Origin: Neocallimastix lanati (nom. inval.)
Taxonomy: Eukaryota > Neocallimastigomycota > Neocallimastigomycetes > Neocallimastigales > Neocallimastigaceae
Direction: 5' to 3'
NCBI GenBank assembly: GCA_016946835.1
Contig: JACVTC010000018.1
Location: 1,211,501 to 1,275,500, forward strand
Length of the DNA stretch: 64,000 nucleotides
The notes under the pieces were generated by a model. It had not been told where the DNA came from. It was given only the letters and a program-made list of their open reading frames with translations, and made no database searches. The position numbers and the translations under genes are program-made. How positions within the stretch are numbered: the stretch's first letter is position 1; each line of letters opens with the position of its first letter. Below, one piece after another: positions 49,091-61,042 of this stretch.

Positions 49091-49985
49091 TAATTTTTCT
49101 GTATAATTCAATCATATATTTATTTATTTATTTATTAAAAAAGCATAATTTTTTTTTATGGCATAAAAATATATTTGAAATTCATTTAAAAAATTATGAA
49201 ATTTATTTAAATCCATTTAAATTTAATTATTTTTTATTTATTTATTTATTTATTTATTTATTATTTAAATTTTTTATTTAAATCCTCTCTTAAAAAAATA
49301 TTTAATTAAATAAAATTCTTAATTCTAATAAAAATTATTAAATTTTTTCTTTTATTTAAAATTTTTATTAATTTTAATTTTATTTATTTATTTATTTTTT
49401 AAGTAATGATAAAAAGTGTAAAAAAAAAACTTTTTGATGAATTCTTTCAGGCTTATTTTATTTCTTTTTTTTTTTTTTATGAGAGAGAGAAAAAGTTTAA
49501 TAAAATTTATTTATTCTATTCATTAATATAAATTTATTTATTTCATTTATTTAATTATTTTATTTACTTAATACTTAAAAATTTATTTTATTTAAATATA
49601 TTAAAATCTATAATTTCATAATATTAATATTATAAAAACTACTTTTATTATATAATAATATATATATATTGAAAATGTCAAAATATAAAGAAAAAGTATT
49701 CTTTATCTATTGCTCTTTAATTATAAGCTATTTTAAAAATAATAAGAATTAATTATTTAGTTTAATAGTATAAATTGTATAATATAAATAATAATAAAAG
49801 ATTTATAATAAAAATAATTGATAATTATAACATATAAAAAATAGAATAAAAATAGAATAAAACTTTATAAATTAATTAAACATATTTTCATTAACATAAA
49901 AATTTTATGTTTTAAAATTTTATGAGATTTGATAAATTCACACAAAATTTTTATTTAAAAATTTCATTTCTCAAAATTTTAATAA
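49091..49985. other. Gene-free AT-rich spacer
   Basis: Only A/T-rich sequence with TTTA runs and one GAGAGAGA stretch near 49483. No feature supported. Confidence 0.55.
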
Positions 49986-49989
49986 ATCA

Positions 49990-50760
49990 ATAAATAATAA
50001 TTAATAAATAAATAATAAATAATAAATAATAAATAATAAATAATAAATAATAAATAATAAATAATAAATAATTAATAATAAATAATAAATAATAAATAAT
50101 AAATAATAAATAAATAATAAATAATAAATAATAAATAATAAATAATAAATAATAAATAATAAATAATAAATAATAAATAATAAATAATAAATAATAAATA
50201 ATAAATAATAAATAATAAATAATAAATAATAAATAATAAATAATAAATAATAAATAATAAATAATAAATAATAAATAATAAATAATTAATAATAAATAAT
50301 AAATAATAAATAATAAATAATAAATAAATAATAAATAATAAATAATAAATAATAAATAATAAATAATAAATAATAAATAATAAATAATAAATAATAAATA
50401 ATAAATAATAAATAATAAATAATAAATAATAAATAATAAATAATAAATAATAAATAATAAATAATAAATAATAAAAAATAAATAATTGAATAATAAATAA
50501 TAAATAATAAATAATAAATAATAAATAATAAAAATAAATAATAAATAATAAATAATAAATAATAAATATAAATATATAATAAATAATAAATAATAAATAA
50601 TAAATAATTGAATAATGAATAATAAATAATAAATAATAAATAATTGAATAATAAATAATTGAATAATAAATAATAAATAATAAATAATAAATAATAAATA
50701 ATAAATAATAAATAATAAATAATAAATAATAAATAATAAATAATAAATAATAAATAATAA
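49990..50760. repeat. (AATAAATAAT)n microsatellite, about 770 bp
   Basis: A long array of AAATAAT/AATAAT units with rare AATTGAATAAT variants clustered in the right third (50480-50660). It is by far the longest pure simple array in the window. Confidence 0.95.
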
Positions 50761-51646
50761 TTTGGTTTTTAATATTTAAAAAAAAAATAAAAAAATTTTA
50801 TAAATAATAAATTTATAATAAAATATAAATAAATAAAATAAATAAAAAATAATTAAATAATTAAATAATTAAATGGATATTTTTTTATTATTATTATATT
50901 TTTATAAAAAATAATAATTAATAATTTTTAGAATTCTTTTTCTATTCATAGATTATTAAATCAATAAATAAAAAAATAAAAAATTATTTATAATAATAAT
51001 AATAATAAAAATAGTAATAATTAAATATTAAAAAAAAACTATTAAAATAATTAATCAAAATAATAAAATTCTCTCAAAAACCTTTTTTTTTTTTTTTCTT
51101 TTATTTATTAATTATTTAATAATTTTATTGATATTTCGTGTTTTTCAAATAAATAAAAAACTTTTTTTTTTTTAACTGGATTATCTATAAATATTCATTT
51201 TATTATAAATATTTATTAATATTTTTTTTAAATTTTAAAATCTTTTTTATCAAAGCTAAGAATTTTATGATGTAAAAATGATCAATTAATTATTAAAATA
51301 TTTATTTCTTTAATTTTAATAATTATATTTTATATTACCTCTTTTAAATTATTAATATTTATCTTTTTAAATATATATATGAAAATTATTATTAACTATA
51401 TATATATTTTGAAAAGTTTTTAAAAAGTATGATAAATTATTTTATTTTTTAATGCTTATAATTATATAAATATTTATTATTATATATTTATATATTTATA
51501 TAATTTATTATATATGTAAAAATTTTTTTATTTTAATTTTAAATTTATTTATTTATTATATGTTTATTTATTTATTTTTTATTTATTTAGTTATTTATAG
51601 AAATTACATATATATTTTTTTTTACTTTATAATTAGTTTATTTTTC
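50761..51646. other. Gene-free AT-rich spacer
   Basis: A/T-rich, with no coding or structural feature supported. Confidence 0.55.
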
Positions 51647-52677
51647 ATTAACTTTCAAAAAAATTACGAAATGCAACCATTATGAAATGAAATTTTTCCG
51701 AAATGAATCCCCCTCTAAATTTTGATATAAAACAAATTTGTGTAGTAACATATTTGTATATTTAATAATAATTATTAAATATTAAATTTATATCTTTTTG
51801 ATAATAATTATTTTATTTTATTTTATTTCAATATGTATTATTATAATTATAATAATTATAATACTTTAATTCATATAAAATTTATATAGTTCTATATATT
51901 AGAATATATAATTAGTATATTATCTATTTCTTATAAATAGATTAGATTATTTATATTAGAAATTGAGGACTCTCTTATAAATTGGAATTATTATTTTAAT
52001 TGTACGAATATTATAATTTTATTAATAAATTTTACCCATTACTTTAAAAACTCACTGCTTATAAATTATTGCACATAAAAGTCCCGCATATCAGATTCAA
52101 TATCACGTTATATTAAATCACACTATAAATCAAGTGATAACTAATCATGTGATAATGTAATGATTAATTAATTTATTTTTATGTAATTATTAAATTTAAT
52201 AATTTATTAATAATTAAAGTTTTTTATTTTCATTTTATATCATACTCTTTTATTGTTTTTAATATTTTTTTAAAAAAAAAAATTATGGAAATATCAAAAA
52301 TTTTGTAAATAGTTTAAATTTTCCGTATCATTTTTTTATAATAAATTTATAAATTTCACCTGAATTGGCATATTCAAATAAATCGGCAATAAAACTTATT
52401 ATATTGTTAAATCTTATGATTTCCTTTTTCTTAACCATATTTTATATTCAATAACATATTTATATCTATTATTATTAATTTTATTTTATCTTTTAATTTA
52501 TTTATATATTTATTTGTTTTTCTACGTCTCTTCTTTAGATACAACTATTGGTATACGTTGTAAAGTTAAATTTTATTATAATTTTATGATGAGATTGAAA
52601 TGTGTCACATTTCGTAAAAATTTTCAATTCGAAAAGTTGCAATTTCGTAAAAAAAAAAATTTTTTCCAAAAGTTAAT
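51647..52677. mobile_element. Non-autonomous DNA-transposon-like element with about 85-bp terminal inverted repeats
   Basis: The left end (51647-51735) and the reverse complement of the right end (52677 down to 52590) match in order: ATTAACTTT, an A run, TTACGAAAT(T)GCAAC, then GAAxTGAAAxTTTTTxCGAAATG. The interior is about 850 bp of non-coding A/T DNA with no transposase. The TIR has repeated CGAAAT words. The exact boundary and target duplication are unclear: flanks of the outer ends do not match, while the inner TTACGAAAT ends are flanked by A runs that could be a duplication. The superfamily is not assigned. Confidence 0.6.
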
Positions 52678-52696
52678 AAATAAATAAATTAATTAT

Positions 52697-52790
52697 AAAT
52701 CAAATAAATAATTTATTAATAAATCAAATAAATAATTTATTAATAAATCAAATAAATAATTTATTAATAAATCAAATAAATAATTTATGT
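52697..52790. repeat. 24-bp tandem repeat, four copies
   Basis: The unit CAAATAAATAATTTATTAAT plus AAAT repeats from 52701, 52725, 52749 and 52773. It directly follows the TIR element. Confidence 0.9.
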
Positions 52791-53729
52791 AATTTAAATA
52801 AAAAACTAAATAAATAAAACACTAAATAAATAAAAAATGAATATAAAATAAATAAAATTATAATAAATAAATAAAAAATGAATATAAAATAAATAAAATT
52901 ATAATAAATAAATAAATAAATTACACTTTAAATTTTAAAAAAATATATATATATTTACTATATAATAATAAATATAAATAAGAATTTAATCATTAAAAAA
53001 TAAAAATATTTTATCCCACTTTTATAATTTTTCAAAATATATACAAAGCTAATAATAATTTTATATATACGTAAAAAAAATAAATAAATATTAATAATTT
53101 AAAAGAGGTTAAGATTAATGTAATGATTTAAGATATAATTATTAAAAATTAAAAAAAAAAAAAAATAATATTTAAATAATTAATTTAACCCTTTTAACCC
53201 TTTTAATTCTTAAGCAGTATTTTTTTTTTTATAAAATCTTAAAAACTTTTAATTAAAATATTTTAATATTGAATAAATATTAATAAAAATTTTTAATAGA
53301 ATAGATATTTATAAATAATTGAGTAAAAAAAAAAAAATAAAAAATATTATTATTTTAATATAGAGTTATATAAAAAATCAATTTTTAAAATTATTTCATT
53401 TTTTTAATATTATATATTTTTAACAATTAAAAAAAATTTTTTTTTTTGTCAAATAATAAATCATTAATATTTAGGATTAAAATTTATTATTATTATTATT
53501 ATTATTATTTATGGGTTCAATAATCCATGAAAAGAACAAATTATTTTAAAATTATTACTTTATCCATTAAATAAAATTATAAAAAAAATTTCTTTTTCTA
53601 TTTAATTTTTTATTTTTTATAATTTTTTATTTTTTTATAATTTTTTTTTATTATTTTTTTATTTTTTTTATATATATTATAAACTAATTTATTACTTATT
53701 TATTTTATTTTATTTATTTTATTTATTGA
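52791..53729. other. Gene-free AT-rich spacer
   Basis: No coding-like sequence. It contains a (TTA)n run at about 53485-53510. Confidence 0.55.
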
Positions 53730-55370
53730 TTTAAAAAAATTAAAAAAAATAAAAAAAAATAAAAAAAAAATAATAAAAAACAATAAGAAAAAAAATAAGA
53801 AAAAATAATAAAAAAAAATAAGAGAAAAAAAATAAGAAAAAAAAAAAAAAAAATAAATAAGAAAAAAAAATAAAAAAAATAAGTAAGAAAAAAAAATAAG
53901 AAAAAAATAAAAAAAAATAAGAAAAAAAAATAAGAGAAAAAAAATAAGAAAAAAAAATAAGAAAAAAAAATAAGAAAAAAAAATAAGAAAAAAAAATAAG
54001 AAAAAATAAAAAGAAAAAAAAAATAAATAATAATAAAAAAAATAAAAAAGAATAAGAAAAAAAATATGAAAAAATATGAAAAAAAAATATGAAAAAAAAT
54101 ATGAAAAATAAGAGAAAAAATAAGAAAAAAAAAGAAAAAGAAAAAATAAAAGAAAAAATAAAAAAAATAAGAAAAAAAAAAGAAAAAATAAAAAAAATAA
54201 GAAAAAATAAAAAAAAATAAGAAAAAAAAAAGAAAAAATAAAAAAAAATAAGAAAAAAAAAAAATAAAATTAAAAAAAAAAATATGAAAAAAAAATATGA
54301 AAAATAAGAGAAAAAATAAGAAAAAAAAAAGTAAGAAAAAAAAGTAAGAAAAAAAAAATAAAAAAAAATAATAAAAAAAAATAAGAGAAAAAAATAAGAA
54401 AAAAAAATAAAAAAAAATAAATAAAAAAAAAAAATAAAAAAAAAAAAAAGTAATAAGAAAAAAAAAATAAGAGAAAAAAAATAAGAAAAAAAAAATAAAA
54501 AAAAAAAATAAAAAATAATAAAAATAAAAAAAAAAATAAAAAAAAATAAGAAAAAAAAATAAGAAAAAAAAATAAGAAAAAATAAGAAAAAAAATAAAAA
54601 AAAATAAATAAAAAAATAAAATAAAAAAAATAATAAAAAACAATAAGAAAAAAAAAAGAAACATAAAAAAATAAAAAAGAAAAAAGAAAAAATAATAAGA
54701 AAAAATAAAAAAAAAATAAGAAAAAAAAATAATAAAATAAAATAAGAAAAAAGAAAAAGAAAAAAAAATAAATAATAATAAAAAAAATAAAAAAGAATAA
54801 GAAAAAAAATAAGAAAAAATATGAAAAAAAATATGAAAAAAATATGAAAAATAAGAGAAAAAATAAGAAAAAAAAAGAAAAAGAAAAAATAAAAGAAAAA
54901 ATAAAAAAAAATAAAAAAATAAAAGAAAAAATAAAAAAAAAATAAAAAAAAATAAGAAAAAAGAAATAAAAAAAATAAAAAAAAAAAAAAAAAGAAAAAA
55001 AATAAGAAAAAAAAATAAAAAAAATAAATAAGAAAAAAAATATGAAAAAAAAATATAAAAAAAAAATGAATAATAAGAAAAAAATAAGAAAAAAAAATAA
55101 GAAAAAAAATATGAAAAAAAAAGAGAAAAAAAATAAGAAAAAAAATAAAAAAAAAATAAAAAAAAATAAAAAAAAATAAGAAAAAATAAAAAAAAATAAA
55201 AAAAAATAAAAAAAAATAAGAAAAAATAAAAAAAAATAAGAAAAAATAAAAAAAAATAAAAAAAAATAAAAAAAAATATGAAAAAAAAAAAGAAAAAATA
55301 AGAAAAAATAAAAAAAAAAATAAGAAAAAATAAAAAAAAATAGGAAAAAAAAAAATATGAAAAAAAAATT
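53730..55370. repeat. 1.6-kb strand-asymmetric A/G tract, (AAAAAATAAG)n-like
   Basis: The plus strand is almost entirely A, with G in AAG/GAAAA contexts and isolated T in TAAG or TATG, and almost no C. Recurrent words are AAAAAATAAG, AAAAAATATG and TAAGAGAAAAA, with larger local duplications (for example about 53990-54150 resembles 54740-54900). Long Phe/Tyr/Ser frames on the minus strand are a by-product. Confidence 0.9.
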
Positions 55371-58300
55371 TTTTTCATTTTTTTTTATTTTATTTTTTTT
55401 CTTATTTTTTTTTTTTATTTTTTTTTTATTTTTCAAAAGACTAATTTTCTCTCCTTTATTCATTTCTTTTTTTTTTTAAGAGGAATCGATCTTTTCTAAA
55501 ATGATATCTCTCTTTTTTTTTTTTTTTTTTTTTTTTTGTATATGTGTGTATTTGGATCCCCGGTGGTGGTGGTACTTCCAACCAATCCAATAATGGTTAA
55601 AAAAAAAAAGTCAATTTACCACAATGTTGTTGTAGTGGTTTTTCCACTACAGCAGTTTCTGGCAACCCGTTCCCACTCTATCCTAAACCTAAAATGTGAA
55701 AAAAAAAAAAATTTCCATTTTCCTTTTTATTGAGTTGACCATTTTCGCAACCAACGAGGAACTTAAAATAAATCTCTTTTTATAGCCACAATCATTCCTT
55801 CATTTTTCCAATAGAAAAATTTCTTTTAAGTCTTTCTCATTATGTCTTCTCAAAATTACCTTATTAAACCTCATTATACTATAATATATATGATTCAATA
55901 TTAGTTAATATTTTAAAAAAGTATTATATTTCATATCTTTTTTATTTGAAGTATTTTGAATAAATTTTTTCTTAATAATTTATTACTAATTTATTAAAAC
56001 TGTTAATGATAAATATATTAGGAGGATATTCTAATCTATGGGAACAAGTATTAACAAGTTGAAACTCTTAAAATATTTTTTATTAGTATTTTAATTTATA
56101 GATATTTCTCTATTTTTCTTTCTCTCATTTTTTTTTCCTTTTAAAAAAAAAAAAGGGTGCGGTGGCCTCGTAGAAAATTAGAGCGTTTTGACCTACTCTT
56201 ATAAATAAAGCCAAATCAATTTTTTTTTTTTTGTTTATTTACAATGTTACCCTTCAAAAAAAAAAAAAAAAGGTTTCATTCTTCTAACTAACGCTTTCAT
56301 AAGATTTTTATTCATTTCTATTAATGCCTCTTTTTATAAAAATTATAAAAAGTAAAAAAAAAAAAAAAAATTGAACATCGTTTCTTGCTAATATTTCAAG
56401 TAAATTTTTAATAAAAATTATTTAAGTTAAAAATATTTATTTTTTATTATTTTTTTGTGTGCTAAAATTATTTTAGTATAATATATTTTTTTTTTCAAAT
56501 TATATATTAAAAAAATTAAAAATTGAAAATCAAAAATTTAATAATAATCATTTCATAAAAGTCCCCTAGTTAATTCAATAATAGCTAGAATTATAATTAT
56601 TTTTTTTTTAAAATAATTAATAGTTCTTAGTTCTTAATAAATTATTAAGTTACCCTCCATTACATTCATTAAATTAATACTACATAATTTATTTAATTTA
56701 TTATTATATTTTCATTTAATATAATTATATGATTTTTTTATTAGCTATTATTACTTAAATTAATTTCATAAAATTATTGCATTTTATGTAGTAAATTAAT
56801 TATAAAATATGAAATAAAAAAATTATATTTTATTTTGTTTTAAATTTGTTTTATTAAAGCTTGCTCTATTAAAAATTGAATTATAAGAAATATTTAATAC
56901 TATTAATTATTATTATCATTGTTATAATAATATCTCTTGATTTCTAAAAGGTTAAATATAAAATATGTACATATGTGTTCTACACTTAACAAGTCTCTTA
57001 TTAAGAAAAAAGATTAGATTAGATAGAAAAAACTTAGAAAAATTTTCGATCAATAATCTATCCATATCTATCATCGCATTAGTAAAGTAAAAAAACCGAT
57101 TAATTCCAAAAAGTAATTTGGAAAAACCTTAATTAACTGATTCCCTAATCTAATCTAATTATCCAAAATAAAAGAATAGAATAATAAAATAAGATAATTT
57201 AGATCTAAAAAAAAATAAATTAATCCTTTTTTAATTCCTATTTTTTTAGAACTTTTACATTATAAGGAAAATAATATTTTTATAATATTAAATTATGTCA
57301 TAAACAAATAATGGAATACATTATAAAAAAGCATAAGGTATATAAGAATACATAATAATGATTTTTATTTAAAATTTAATTAAATTTTAAAATACTCAAC
57401 AGATATAAAATTATAAAATATCAATTATTAAATAATAAAAATATTTACTAACTAAAAATTAAAGTAAATAGTTAAAAAAATTTAAAATTATTTTTTAAAA
57501 AAAATGGTTCATATAGAGGTTAGAAGAAACAAAATTATAAAAAATTAAAAAAAAAAAAATTGAATATAAATTTTCGAATATTGATATTTTGAAATGTGTG
57601 TGTGTGAAATTCAAAGAATTCATAAAAAAGAATCAAATAAATTTTAAAGATTGATATTTTTTAAATTTTTACCATAAAATTCATTGTGTTTTTATTAAAA
57701 TAATTTATTTAATTAAAATTAATATTAATGATGTCTTAAAATTCTAATTATTCCCTTCAAATTGGATCAAACTTTTGACCCAGTACGCATTAAAAAGTAT
57801 AAAAATAATTAAGACAATCAACCAAAAGTGAAAATCATAATACAGTAGCATTTATATTTAATCTTAAATATATAAATTAAAGTATAAATAATATTTTAGT
57901 TTGAAATGATTATAAATACCGAATAAAAAGAGAGTTTAGAAAGAGAGAAGTTAGTATATATAAAAAAATTATATATTACAATTCGAAACTACACCGGACT
58001 GTATTATAATAGTATACTTTGAAGGAAGTATACTTTACCATATATTATCAATTCATTAATTAAAATTTAAACAAAAAAAATATGTCTAATTCTTGTTATT
58101 TCTAATAGTAAATTATTAGTTTAAAAAGTAACTTTCTCTATTAAATAGACTTGTAAATAATCTTGTAAATTATAAAATTCTAAAATTAATAATCTCCTTT
58201 TCTTTCCTTTCCTTTTCTTTCCTTTTATTTTATTTTATCTTTTTTTTATCGCTTTTTTTATTTCTTCTATTATTTAAAATATACAATAGTTTAATTATTT

Positions 58301-58725
58301 AAGAAAAATATAAATAGATATAAATATTTTCTTTATTTAGATAAGTATTTATATTTAATTTTGAATTATTAATTATATTTAAAATTTTGTTATTTTAATT
58401 TTACATTAAAATTATAAAAAAAAAATAGTTTTTTTCTTTTTTTTTTTATTATAATAAATTATAAAAAAAAAAATGTTGTTAGACATATTAATATTTTATA
58501 TAATTTCATAATGATTTCAATTTTTTTTTATTTAAATATTATTTTTTAATTTATTAATGTATTAGTTAAAAATGGAATAAAGAAAATATATTCAATTACA
58601 AAGCTTTTTATATATGAATAATATTTATTAAACTATTTGATTAGTTTAAATAAATCAGAATATAATAAATATATTTTAACATATATATATAAACCTTTTA
58701 TTATAAAAAAATAAAAAATTATAAT
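55371..58725. other. Mostly gene-free region with two small GC-richer patches
   Basis: A patch at 55545-55690 looks coding in part. Read on the plus strand it gives WIPGGGGTSNQSNNG and then, in another stretch, QCCCSGFSTTAVSGNPFP before a stop. This could be a relic of a secreted protein with a Gly-rich linker, but it is not identified. A second patch at 56155-56210 (GGGTGCGGTGGCCTCGTAG) has no recognisable partner. Around 57900-58040 there is TATAAATA, then AAGTATACTT repeats, possibly an unrecognised LTR remnant. The rest is A/T-rich DNA. Confidence 0.45.
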
Positions 58726-58733
58726 AAAAAAAA
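58726..58733 (-). terminator. Pol III terminator (T8) downstream of the tRNA pair
   Basis: Eight T on the minus strand, four bases beyond the tRNA-Cys discriminator base. No run of four T lies between the tRNA-Ser and tRNA-Cys genes. Confidence 0.8.
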
Positions 58734-58736
58734 TCA

Positions 58737-58808
58737 AGGGGCGTTCCGGATTTGAACCGAAGACCTATTGATCTGCAGTCAATTGCTCTACCGCTGAGCT
58801 AACACCCC
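58737..58808 (-). tRNA. tRNA-Cys (anticodon GCA)
   Basis: 72 nt. The acceptor stem GGGGTGT/ACGCCCC is fully paired, followed by the D arm GCTC..GAGC, anticodon stem ATTGA/TCAAT with loop CTGCAGA (GCA), T arm TTCGG/CCGGA with TTCAAAT loop, and discriminator U73, as is usual for tRNA-Cys. No intron. It lies 13 nt downstream of tRNA-Ser on the same strand. Confidence 0.95.
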
Positions 58809-58821
58809 CAACCAATTGAAG

Positions 58822-58903
58822 CGTCAGCTGCAGGGTTTGAACCTGCGCGGGCACAGCCCACCAGATTTCAAGTCTGACTCCTTAACCACTCGGACAAACT
58901 GAC
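58822..58903 (-). tRNA. tRNA-Ser (anticodon UGA)
   Basis: 82 nt. Acceptor stem GTCAGTT/AGCTGAC, A-box region TGTCCGAGTGGTTAAGGA, anticodon stem TCAGA/TCTGG with loop CTTGAAA (UGA), long variable arm GGGC(TGT)GCCC, T arm GCAGG/CCTGC with TTCAAAC loop, and discriminator G73, as expected for serine. No intron. It has no T-run terminator of its own before the tRNA-Cys gene. Confidence 0.95.
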
Positions 58904-59409
58904 TACTTCTGAATTTTTGATAAGAATGTACTAAATAATGCATTCTTAATTAAATCTACGATTTATTTCTAATACATTATGTGTACATTATTATTTTTGT
59001 ACTTTAATAAATTTTTAAATTCAAAGATTAAAAATTAGATCAAAAATTATATTAAACTTTATAATTTTTATATTAAATCTTATATTAATAGTAATATTTT
59101 TATATATTTAAAACTTATATTAACAATATTAATAATAAATCTTATTTTTTTATTTTTATATTAATAATGAAAATTTGTATTAATAATATTTTTATATATT
59201 GATAATTAAAAATTTATATATTATATTTTAACTTTTATTATAAAATTTTATATCGAAATGTTTTATTTTATATTGAAAAATATTTTATTTTATTAAAAAC
59301 CTTTATATTAGAATAGTATTTTTATTTTTATTTGAATATTTTAACAGATTGTAATAAAAATTTTAGCCAATTAAATAAATTCTTATTAGTAATATTTTAG
59401 ATAGATTAG
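58904..59409. other. Gene-free AT-rich spacer upstream of the tRNA pair
   Basis: A/T-rich; it includes the 5' flank of tRNA-Ser (58904-58930). Nothing else supported. Confidence 0.5.

Positions 59410-59461
<52 letters not shown>
59410..59461. repeat. Poly(A) run of 52 bases
   Basis: Uninterrupted A run; no retroposon body is recognisable directly 5' of it. Confidence 0.9.
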
Positions 59462-59465
<4 letters not shown>

Positions 59466-59590
59466 TATTAATATTATAAATGTATTTTATTTATATTGTT
59501 ATAATTAAATTTTATATAATTGATTATAAAAATCAATTTAAATTTAATAGTTTTTATATATAAAAAGAAAAATAATAATAAAATGTAATT

Positions 59591-59654
59591 TAGTGGCAAG
59601 AACAACTTTTATGCCTTGAAAAAAAAGTATAAATAGTTGTAAATTTTGCTACTA
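59591..59654. repeat. Imperfect 64-nt hairpin
   Basis: Outer arms TAGTGGCAA/TTGCTACTA and inner arms ACAACTTTTAT/ATAAATAGTTGT pair around an A-rich loop. It lies alone in A/T DNA, with an AAAAT pentanucleotide array (59668-59746) right after it. Confidence 0.6.
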
Positions 59655-59667
59655 ATTTTTAAATATC

Positions 59668-59746
59668 ATCAAATAAAATAAAATAAAATAAAATAAAATC
59701 AAATAAAATCAAAAAAAATAAAATAAAATAAAATAAAATAAAATAA
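59668..59746. repeat. (AAAAT)n/(AAATC)n pentanucleotide microsatellite
   Basis: About 15 units of AAAAT with AAATC variants in the middle. Confidence 0.9.
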
Positions 59747-60032
59747 ATTTATAAATAAAAATAATAAATAAAAAAATAAAATTTGTGTTTCTTACTTTAT
59801 TTTTATTTAATTCTCTAAAACCTTAACATTTATATGGTGGAGATATCGGGGAATTAAATAGAAATAATAGTAAATAACATAGATTTTTTTTTTTAATTTT
59901 TTTTTTTATTTTATATTGATAAACAAGTAAGTCGTTAATCCTTTGATTAACCCATGGCGCTTGTTTGATATATATATATAAAAAAAAATTTTTTTTAAAT
60001 AAGTAAAATTAAGATTCAAAAAAAACAAATTT

Positions 60033-60854
60033 TGTAAAATTATAACAAGGAGCGGATAGAGCTCATACACAGTGTATTCTCAGATAGCAACAAATTAACT
60101 CTATTCATAGTAGGTTATTGAATAGTAGTTAATTTGGAGATTAATTGGAAAGTAGACGAAGGTATTTGGTTACCGACCCGGTAATAATAGTTCAACCTTC
60201 AACGTTTCAACACACGAAGGTGCGGGTACTTTCCAAGCACTGGCGAATAAGGAGCTTACGTCACCGAAGGCGTAAGATTGTTTTTTTTATATAATTTTTT
60301 TTACTTTTCTTTGTGCTAGTTATAAGGCACTTTATTATATAAAGTATCAGACTTTGGCTAACTTCGCCATTTAAATTTTTTTTATTTTTTTTTATTACTG
60401 GTACTTTATTTGTTATATAATTCCTGTAATAGAATCTTAATTTACTTTGAAAATATTGTGTTTTTAGTTAATTTTTATTAGTTAATAAAAATATTATTGA
60501 ATACTTTTAAAATTTTTTTATTCCGTACATAGATTATCGGATTAAGTTTATCCTACATAGTAATTGGGCTAGTGGGCTCTGAACTGCTATATTTTATATT
60601 GAATATAGTAATCGTGGCACACGCGTGGCATGACACCATTAGGTAAGCTGCACGTCAGACAGTGTGTACTATCAGATTGTACGACAATAAAGATTATTTT
60701 TTTGTATTTAATAATTATAATTAATTAATAATTTTATTAGCTATAACAATACAATATTTATCGTTTAAAAAGAAAAATTTTTGAAAGGTGAAAATAATAA
60801 ATAAAACTTTGCTTCTAAATTTATTACTACAAATATACTAAATTACAAAATTCA
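60033..60854 (+). promoter_or_regulatory. Candidate 5' LTR of the Ty3/Gypsy element
   Basis: GC-richer, strongly structured sequence directly upstream of the Gypsy leader and gag. Hairpins include TTAACTCTATTC/GAATAGTAGTTAA (about 60105-60143), GGAAAGTA/TACTTTCC (about 60148-60233) enclosing TTACC/GGTAA and ACCTTC/GAAGGT, and CTTACG/CGTAAG at 60255-60276 followed by T8. AATAAA occurs near 60687. TGT at 60033 and TTCA at 60851-60854 are possible LTR ends, with TGG at 60857 as a possible primer-site start, but without the 3' LTR in the window the limits are guesses. A Pol III RNA gene in 60055-60290 is an alternative. Confidence 0.4.
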
Positions 60855-61042
60855 AGTGGTCGATAAAGATTTCGAGCTTGAAAAATATTCTATTAAGTTG
60901 TCGATAAAGATTTCGAACTTAAAATTATTCTATTAAGTTGTCGATAAAGATTTCGAACTTAAAATTATTCTTAAAAAAGTAGTCGAAAAGAACCTCGTGC
61001 TTTATAATTTCTACTAAGTTGTCGATAAGGATTTCGAGCTTA
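60853..61042 (+). repeat. Five hairpin repeats of about 40 bp in the Gypsy leader
   Basis: Units at 60853-60880, 60893-60922, 60933-60962, 60976-61003 and 61015-61042 share TCGATAAAGATTTCGA or a variant. Each folds with flanking arms that change together: CAAG/CTTG, TTAAG/CTTAA (twice), AAAG/CTTT and TAAG/CTTA. They lie in the untranslated leader before gag. Confidence 0.85.

Noticed and set aside
53723-55463. Two long overlapping minus-strand open frames (551 and 397 codons) of Phe/Tyr/Ser/Ile
   Set aside because: They are produced by the A/G simple tract; composition is not protein-like and two frames are open at once.
56155-56215. GTGGCCTCGTAG-containing patch as a tRNA or SINE head
   Set aside because: No B box, no acceptor or anticodon stems and no poly(A)-bounded body.
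60853-61042. Regular repeats considered as a CRISPR-like array
   Set aside because: Eukaryotic context, spacers are not unique, and the units sit in a Gypsy leader.
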